Below are positions 41,723 to 45,706 of a DNA stretch of 45,706 nucleotides, piece after piece. Each line of letters begins with the position of its first letter. The stretch's first letter is position 1. The notes under the pieces were generated by a model. That model worked only from the letters and a program-made list of their open reading frames with translations. It did no database searches and had not been told where the DNA came from. The translations under genes were made by a program, and so were the position numbers. Source of the stretch: Flavobacterium psychrophilum (GTDB lineage Bacteria > Bacteroidota > Bacteroidia > Flavobacteriales > Flavobacteriaceae). The DNA lies in the NCBI GenBank assembly GCA_945872245.1, contig CAMBZB010000016.1, positions 1 through 45,706 of the forward strand, read 5' to 3'.

Positions 41723-41730
41723 TAAATTTG
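41723..41730 (+). promoter_or_regulatory. -7 element of the toxin-antitoxin operon
   Basis: TAAATTTG, 20 nt before the antitoxin ATG. Confidence 0.5.
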
Positions 41731-41750
41731 TTTTTCAATAAAAAGGAAGA

Positions 41751-41963
41751 ATGACACAAATTATTTTAAATATTCCAGACAATGAATTGAGTTCCTTTAT
41801 GAAATTAATAGAAAAGTTTAATTATGAGACAGTAATTAATGAATTTTCTGTAACTGAAGAAATGAAAAACTTGCTGGATGAAAGAAGGTCAACTTCAAAA
41901 ACGGATGATTTTATTTCTTGGAACGATGCTAAAAAACAATTGCGTTTTAAATCTGAAAAATGA
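41751..41963 (+). CDS. Antitoxin of a type II toxin-antitoxin pair
   Basis: 70-residue predicted antitoxin. It starts MTQIILNIPDNELSSFMKLI, a short beta strand followed by helix as in ribbon-helix-helix or RelB-like antitoxins, and ends with a charged helical region (SWNDAKKQLRFKSEK) that would wrap the toxin. It overlaps the toxin gene by 4 nt (ATGA) and has its own promoter box. Confidence 0.8.
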   Translation: MTQIILNIPDNELSSFMKLIEKFNYETVINEFSVTEEMKNLLDERRSTSKTDDFISWNDAKKQLRFKSEK

Positions 41964-42253
41964 TTTATAAAGTTGTAATTGAACCAAGAGCTATTCTTGA
42001 TATACAAGATGCAATTGACTATTACGATTCCAAACAGAATGGGTTGGGTACATATTTTTTCCAAGTAGTTGAAGAACATATAATAACCTTGACTAAAAGT
42101 CCATTTTTTCAAATTAGATATAAAGATTATCACGGTTTTCCCATCCGAAAATTCCCTTTTATTCTCCTTTATTATATAGACGAAAAGCTAAAAATCATTT
42201 ATATAATGTCTGTTTTTAATACCTCTTTGGATCCTATAAAATATCCTAAATAA
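41960..42253 (+). CDS. RelE/ParE-family toxin
   Basis: 97-residue toxin with the RelE/ParE fold: YKVVIEPRAILDIQDAIDYY, HIITLTKSPFFQIRYKDYHG, IRKFPFILLYYIDEK and IYIMSVFNTSLDP. The pattern is closest to ParE-like members annotated as plasmid stabilisation proteins; RNase or gyrase action cannot be told apart here. Translationally coupled to the antitoxin. pepD starts only 9 nt after its stop, so the pair may drive or share the pepD transcript. Confidence 0.88.
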   Translation: MIYKVVIEPRAILDIQDAIDYYDSKQNGLGTYFFQVVEEHIITLTKSPFFQIRYKDYHGFPIRKFPFILLYYIDEKLKIIYIMSVFNTSLDPIKYPK

Positions 42254-42262
42254 ACATATACA

Positions 42263-43726
42263 ATGAGTCAAGAAATAAGAAATCTAGAACCCAAAGAGCT
42301 TTGGAACAAATTCGCCGATTTAAACGCAGTTCCTCGTCCCTCCAAAAAAGAAGAACGTGTTATCGAATTCATTAAAAACTTCGGAAATTCATTGGGATTA
42401 GAAACTTTTGAAGACGAAATCCGTAACGTAATTATCCGCAAACCGGCCACTGCCGGAATGGAAAATCGTAAGTCAATTGTGCTTCAAGGACATTTGGATA
42501 TGGTGCATCAAAAAAATGCCGACACCGTTTTTGATTTCGATACCCAAGGAATTGATATGTATGTCGATGGGGATTGGGTTCGGGCTAAAGGAACCACACT
42601 TGGTGCTGATAACGGTTTAGGAGTGGCGATGATGATTGCAATTTTGGAAAGTAAAACCATCAAACATCCAGACATTGAAGCTTTGTTTACCATAGATGAA
42701 GAAACGGGAATGACTGGAGCCCTGAACCTAAAGGGAGGGATTCTTCGCGGTAAAATCCTTTTGAATATGGATACCGAAGAAGATGACGAAATCGACATTG
42801 GTTGCGCCGGAGGAATTGATGTTACAGCTACTCGAGACTATCACGAAGAGGAAACTCCTGAAGATTCTGTTGGATATACTATTACAGTTAAAGGACTTAA
42901 AGGTGGACATTCCGGAATGGATATTCACAAAGGATTGGGTAATGCCAATAAAATAATGAATCGTTTGTTGTTTGATGCTTTCGAAAATTTTGGTCTTCAA
43001 GTTTCTGAAATCAACGGTGGAAGTTTGCGTAACGCCATTCCGAGAGAAAGTGTGGCCACGGTGGTTGTTGCCGGAATGTATGACGAAGCTTATGTTTTTG
43101 ATATGCAGGAAATTATCAACGACATTAAAACCGAATATAAAACGACTGAACCCAACTTAACAATCGAAATCGTGAAATGCGATTTGCCTAAAAAAGTTAT
43201 GGATTTGGGCGTGCAGGAAGGAATTATTCGTTCGATTTATGCCGCACATAATGGTGTTTACAGAATGTCGGCCGATATGGAAGAATTAGTGGAAACATCC
43301 AACAATATTGCGCGAGTAATCATCAAGGACGGCAAAATCACTATTGGTTCTTTGACACGTTCTTCAGTAGAGACTTCTAAGTTTGATTTGGCAAATGCCT
43401 TGCGTTCTGTTTTTGAATTGAGTGGTTGCGAAGTAAATTTTTCAGGTTCTTATCCGGGTTGGACACCAAATGTTAAATCAGAAATTCTAGATTTATTGGT
43501 TAAAATCTACGAAAAACAAAACAACGAAAAACCAAAAGTAGTCGCTTGTCACGCTGGTTTAGAATGTGGAATTCTAGGAACAAATTATCCTGATATGGAT
43601 ATGATTTCTTTTGGACCAACGATTCAGGGAGCACATTCGCCTGACGAAAGAGCAAGTATTGCCTCTTCTCAGAAATTCTGGAAATTTGTATTGGAAATTC
43701 TGGAGAATATACCTTTGAAAAAGTAA
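42263..43726 (+). CDS. pepD: Aminoacyl-histidine dipeptidase (PepD/Xaa-His dipeptidase)
   Basis: 487-residue dinuclear zinc dipeptidase of the M20 family, cleaving Xaa-His and related dipeptides. Metal and catalytic motifs: VLQGHLDMVHQKN (His and Asp), GADNGLGVAMM, TIDEETGMTGALNLKG (catalytic Glu-Glu), NMDTEEDDE, GGHSGMDIHKG and GPTIQGAHSPDERASI (last His). Full length for the family. Placed 9 nt behind the toxin gene and without a visible promoter of its own. Confidence 0.95.
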   Translation: MSQEIRNLEPKELWNKFADLNAVPRPSKKEERVIEFIKNFGNSLGLETFEDEIRNVIIRKPATAGMENRKSIVLQGHLDMVHQKNADTVFDFDTQGIDMYVDGDWVRAKGTTLGADNGLGVAMMIAILESKTIKHPDIEALFTIDEETGMTGALNLKGGILRGKILLNMDTEEDDEIDIGCAGGIDVTATRDYHEEETPEDSVGYTITVKGLKGGHSGMDIHKGLGNANKIMNRLLFDAFENFGLQVSEINGGSLRNAIPRESVATVVVAGMYDEAYVFDMQEIINDIKTEYKTTEPNLTIEIVKCDLPKKVMDLGVQEGIIRSIYAAHNGVYRMSADMEELVETSNNIARVIIKDGKITIGSLTRSSVETSKFDLANALRSVFELSGCEVNFSGSYPGWTPNVKSEILDLLVKIYEKQNNEKPKVVACHAGLECGILGTNYPDMDMISFGPTIQGAHSPDERASIASSQKFWKFVLEILENIPLKK

Positions 43727-43734
43727 TCAGTGTT

Positions 43735-43820
43735 CAGTTTTTTTTTTAGTGTTCAGGAAATAAGTAAACAGGAAAAAAATAGTGTTCAGTACGAAAACTG
43801 AACACTATGTACTGAACACT
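43735..43820. repeat. AGTGTTCAGT repeats with a 12-bp hairpin
   Basis: AGTGTTCAGT or a near copy occurs at about 43736, 43748 and 43781-43790, and its complement ACTGAACACT at 43797-43806 and 43811-43820. 43779-43790 and 43797-43808 form a perfect 12-bp hairpin over ACGAAA. It may end the pepD transcript but lacks a following T-run. Confidence 0.7.
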
Positions 43821-43831
43821 GAAGACTAATT

Positions 43832-43942
43832 TCAGTCTCTTTTTGGATTATTTTTCTTTTCTCTTTTTTCCTCTTTCTTTTCCTTTGCGGTCTTAAGAGG
43901 TTCTTTTTTTACGGTTTTTTTTGCATCTTGACTTTTTGCCAT
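43832..43942 (-). CDS. Small lysine-rich basic protein (36 residues)
   Basis: Short open frame from ATG 43942 to TGA 43832-43834, read by hand: it starts MAKSQDAKKTVKKEP and ends KREKKNNPKRD. About 40% of residues are Lys or Arg and there are no aromatic residues. Composition and start resemble small lysine-rich proteins seen in Flavobacteriaceae. Binding to nucleic acid or ribosome is inference. The regular Lys/Glu alternation predicts a single charged helix. It is isolated between pepD and the PepSY gene. Confidence 0.6.
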   Translation of the reverse strand: MAKSQDAKKTVKKEPLKTAKEKKEEKREKKNNPKRD

Positions 43943-44052
43943 AATAGGTATATTTAAAGGTTATCTTTTTATGTCTTAATGAAGTAAATATAACAAATAT
44001 TTTTTATTAGAGAAACGTTTAAGGTTTTTTTCATATTTTGATTGATACAAAA

Positions 44053-44087
44053 AATCCTCAACTTTTTGCTAGTTGAGGATTATTTTT
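44053..44087. terminator. Bidirectional terminator downstream of the PepSY gene
   Basis: AATCCTCAACT (44053-44063) pairs perfectly with AGTTGAGGATT (44071-44081) over a 7-nt loop, with T-runs on either strand. Confidence 0.85.
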
Positions 44088-44101
44088 TAATGATGGATTT
44101 G

Positions 44102-45703
44102 TTATTTTTTTAAAAACAGAATTAAACCCAAAAGGCTGACTATTAAAACAACCAAAGCGGCCAAAACCATCGTCAAGTCTCGGATGTTTTTGCCCGCCCA
44201 ATCCATAAACAGAAATTTGTGGAAAATAGCAAAAGAATAACCCTCGATTATATCCGATTTTTCAGTAACAGAAGCCAGTCTTGAAGTGGCAGTTTCAATG
44301 AAGTAAGTTGTATTTTCGGGTGTGTCAAAGGCCAATTTTACAACTGGCAAACGCTTGTTGACAAAACCATATTCTCTACTTTCGAATTCTGTCAAAACTG
44401 TGGTTTCTAATAAGGTTGACTCTTCTAAACTTGCTTTTTCCGTTGCAACTTCATCCATTTCGCAACAAGCGGCTTTTGGACCTCCATCATTGAAATAGTA
44501 GGCCAGGAATTTGGCGTATTCCACATCAAGGTTTGGAACAACTTTGTTTGTCGCTGCATTGACATAAACGATTTCCGATTTTGGATTTTCTTTTTTGCCC
44601 CATTTGGATTTTGAATCCTTTTTGGGTTTGTTGTATTTTTTGTTTTTGGCTAAAGCCAATTGGCATCGATAATAAACACTGTCATTTAAGGTGATAATGC
44701 TAGTATTTTCCATTCGGTTCCAGTCTAATGTAAGAGCATTGTTTGGAGTTTGTATGTCTTTGGTTTTAAAAACGGGTTCATACACCATTTTGTCCAAGGT
44801 ATAAGGTTTCCATTTTGTAGTGGCGTGATAAGCACCGCTAAATGCAAAGGTTAGTGTAAACAATGAAACCCAGATTCCGATTTGGCGGTGGTATTTTCGG
44901 AGTCCTTTCTTGGGAGTCAAACTATCCGTTTTTCTAAATTGTCTCCAAAACAGTCCATAGATTACAATTCCACTTATGGCAGAAAAAAAGATGATGGAAA
45001 GAAACAAAAACATCACGACAATGCGAATACTGTTGTTGCTAATCCAATCGATGAAAGCCCAATTGTGGAAGGTGTCGAAAAACCAGATAAAAGCTTGTCT
45101 TGATTTTGGGTTAAATGTGGCGAGTTTGCTGGATGCCGTTTCTACATAGACTTCCATTGCATCTGGGCGATTGAAGGTGGTTTTGTAAACTGGCAAATAG
45201 CGATTGACGTACTTGTATTGCGAAGTAAATTCGGTTATAAATTCGGTTTTTTCAATCGCAGTTTTTTGATCGTCCAAGAAATAACGGGAAAGCCAATGAG
45301 CGTACTTTTGGTCTCCATTTTCCAGTTTCTTGGCATCCAAAGCATTGAAATATACCAGTTCGTCTTTCGTGGTTTTTACTTGATAATAAGTCGCATTGTC
45401 AAAGGAAACAATCCTGAAATTCTTGAATTCGGCTATGTTATTTTTTTGCAAAACTTCCTGAATGGAAAGCGTCAATTGGAATTTTTCAATTGGTTTTGCT
45501 AGTAGAAATTCATTAGCAATTGTAGGTTTGAAAAAATGCGCCATAAATGGATGCATCAATCCTGACAAGGTCCAGAAAATAACCGGAATTATAGTGATAA
45601 TCCCTATAGTACGATGCCAAGCATAGATTTTTTGCTTGATTTTTTTAACGAACTTGGAATCCTTCTTTTTTGAAGAGTTGACTTCTTTTGGTGTGTTGTC
45701 CAT
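44102..45703 (-). CDS. PepSY-associated transmembrane protein
   Basis: 533-residue inner-membrane protein of the PepSY_TM family, usually linked to siderophore or heme handling and ferric reduction. Four membrane segments: WHRTIGIITIIPVIFWTLSG (about 29-48), IRIVVMFLFLSIIFFSAISG (about 225-250), GIWVSLFTLTFAFSGAYHA (about 280) and the C-terminal LAALVVLIVSLLGLILFLKK. Two PepSY-like periplasmic parts lie between them; His residues in the helices could bind heme. CCEMDE in the second loop is a possible metal site. ATG is 3 nt from the window's right end, so the promoter is outside. Confidence 0.88.
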   Translation of the reverse strand: MDNTPKEVNSSKKKDSKFVKKIKQKIYAWHRTIGIITIIPVIFWTLSGLMHPFMAHFFKPTIANEFLLAKPIEKFQLTLSIQEVLQKNNIAEFKNFRIVSFDNATYYQVKTTKDELVYFNALDAKKLENGDQKYAHWLSRYFLDDQKTAIEKTEFITEFTSQYKYVNRYLPVYKTTFNRPDAMEVYVETASSKLATFNPKSRQAFIWFFDTFHNWAFIDWISNNSIRIVVMFLFLSIIFFSAISGIVIYGLFWRQFRKTDSLTPKKGLRKYHRQIGIWVSLFTLTFAFSGAYHATTKWKPYTLDKMVYEPVFKTKDIQTPNNALTLDWNRMENTSIITLNDSVYYRCQLALAKNKKYNKPKKDSKSKWGKKENPKSEIVYVNAATNKVVPNLDVEYAKFLAYYFNDGGPKAACCEMDEVATEKASLEESTLLETTVLTEFESREYGFVNKRLPVVKLAFDTPENTTYFIETATSRLASVTEKSDIIEGYSFAIFHKFLFMDWAGKNIRDLTMVLAALVVLIVSLLGLILFLKK

Positions 45704-45706
45704 TTT

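Noticed and set aside
1..45706. Functional link between the left-edge FecA-like receptor and the right-edge PepSY protein
   Set aside because: They are over 42 kb apart on the window; receptor-PepSY pairs are meaningful when adjacent.

Overview
The window is a chromosomal stretch of a Bacteroidota bacterium, almost certainly a Flavobacterium or close relative in the Flavobacteriaceae. Support: the gliding lipoprotein gene gldI, a type III glutamine synthetase, a FecA-like TonB-dependent receptor, many SxxC/TSC lipoproteins, AT-rich DNA, and repeated matches to the Bacteroidota promoter (TTG/TTTG, about 19 nt, TAnnTTTG). No rRNA, tRNA or CRISPR array was seen.

Layout. 1-5.3 kb: 5' part of a FecA-like receptor, a DUF6265-type lipoprotein, prfA, pyrF, an alpha/beta hydrolase. 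5.3-5.9 kb: a duplicated noncoding element. 5.9-16.2 kb: katA, purU, a collagen-like lipoprotein, a TerC/Alx protein, divergent GSII and GSIII genes, purM, a small unknown gene, a yegP-like gene. 16.2-26.1 kb: accessory DNA. It begins with a 6.6-kb island bounded by two copies of the yegP 3' end. The island holds a tight six-gene minus-strand operon and a divergent CbbR/CmpR-type LysR gene. Single-gene units follow, separated by structured repeats: a muconolactone-isomerase-like protein, a kinase-fold protein, an exported deformylase-like protein and a GNAT enzyme. 26.3-32.2 kb: two cyclophilin-FKBP fusions, gldI, nrnA and a CLC-F-like channel. 32.2-32.9 kb: four copies of a palindromic repeat, one carrying a GIY-YIG nuclease gene in its loop. 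32.9-45.7 kb: RidA-like, a secreted protein, guaA, a LysM receptor-like lipid-free exported protein, OsmC, DUF3820, DUF4268, NUDIX, PlsC, DUF3810, a toxin-antitoxin pair, pepD, a 36-residue basic protein and a PepSY membrane protein.

Two candidate undescribed systems stand out. (1) The 16.6-22.7 kb island looks like a response to bicarbonate/CO2 shortage. It combines an SbtA-family bicarbonate carrier, a beta-carbonic-anhydrase-like protein that has lost zinc and catalytic residues, a threonylcarbamoyl-AMP synthase (which uses bicarbonate), and a dihydroorotase that lacks the CO2-dependent carboxylated lysine. Two unknown proteins complete the operon, and a CbbR/CmpR-type regulator faces a TTA-N7-TAA dyad. 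(2) The GIY-YIG gene sits exactly where the 16-nt loop of a repeated hairpin should be. This suggests an autonomous copy of a palindromic repeat family otherwise present as short loop-only copies.

All family names come from motifs read by eye in the translations; no searches were run.
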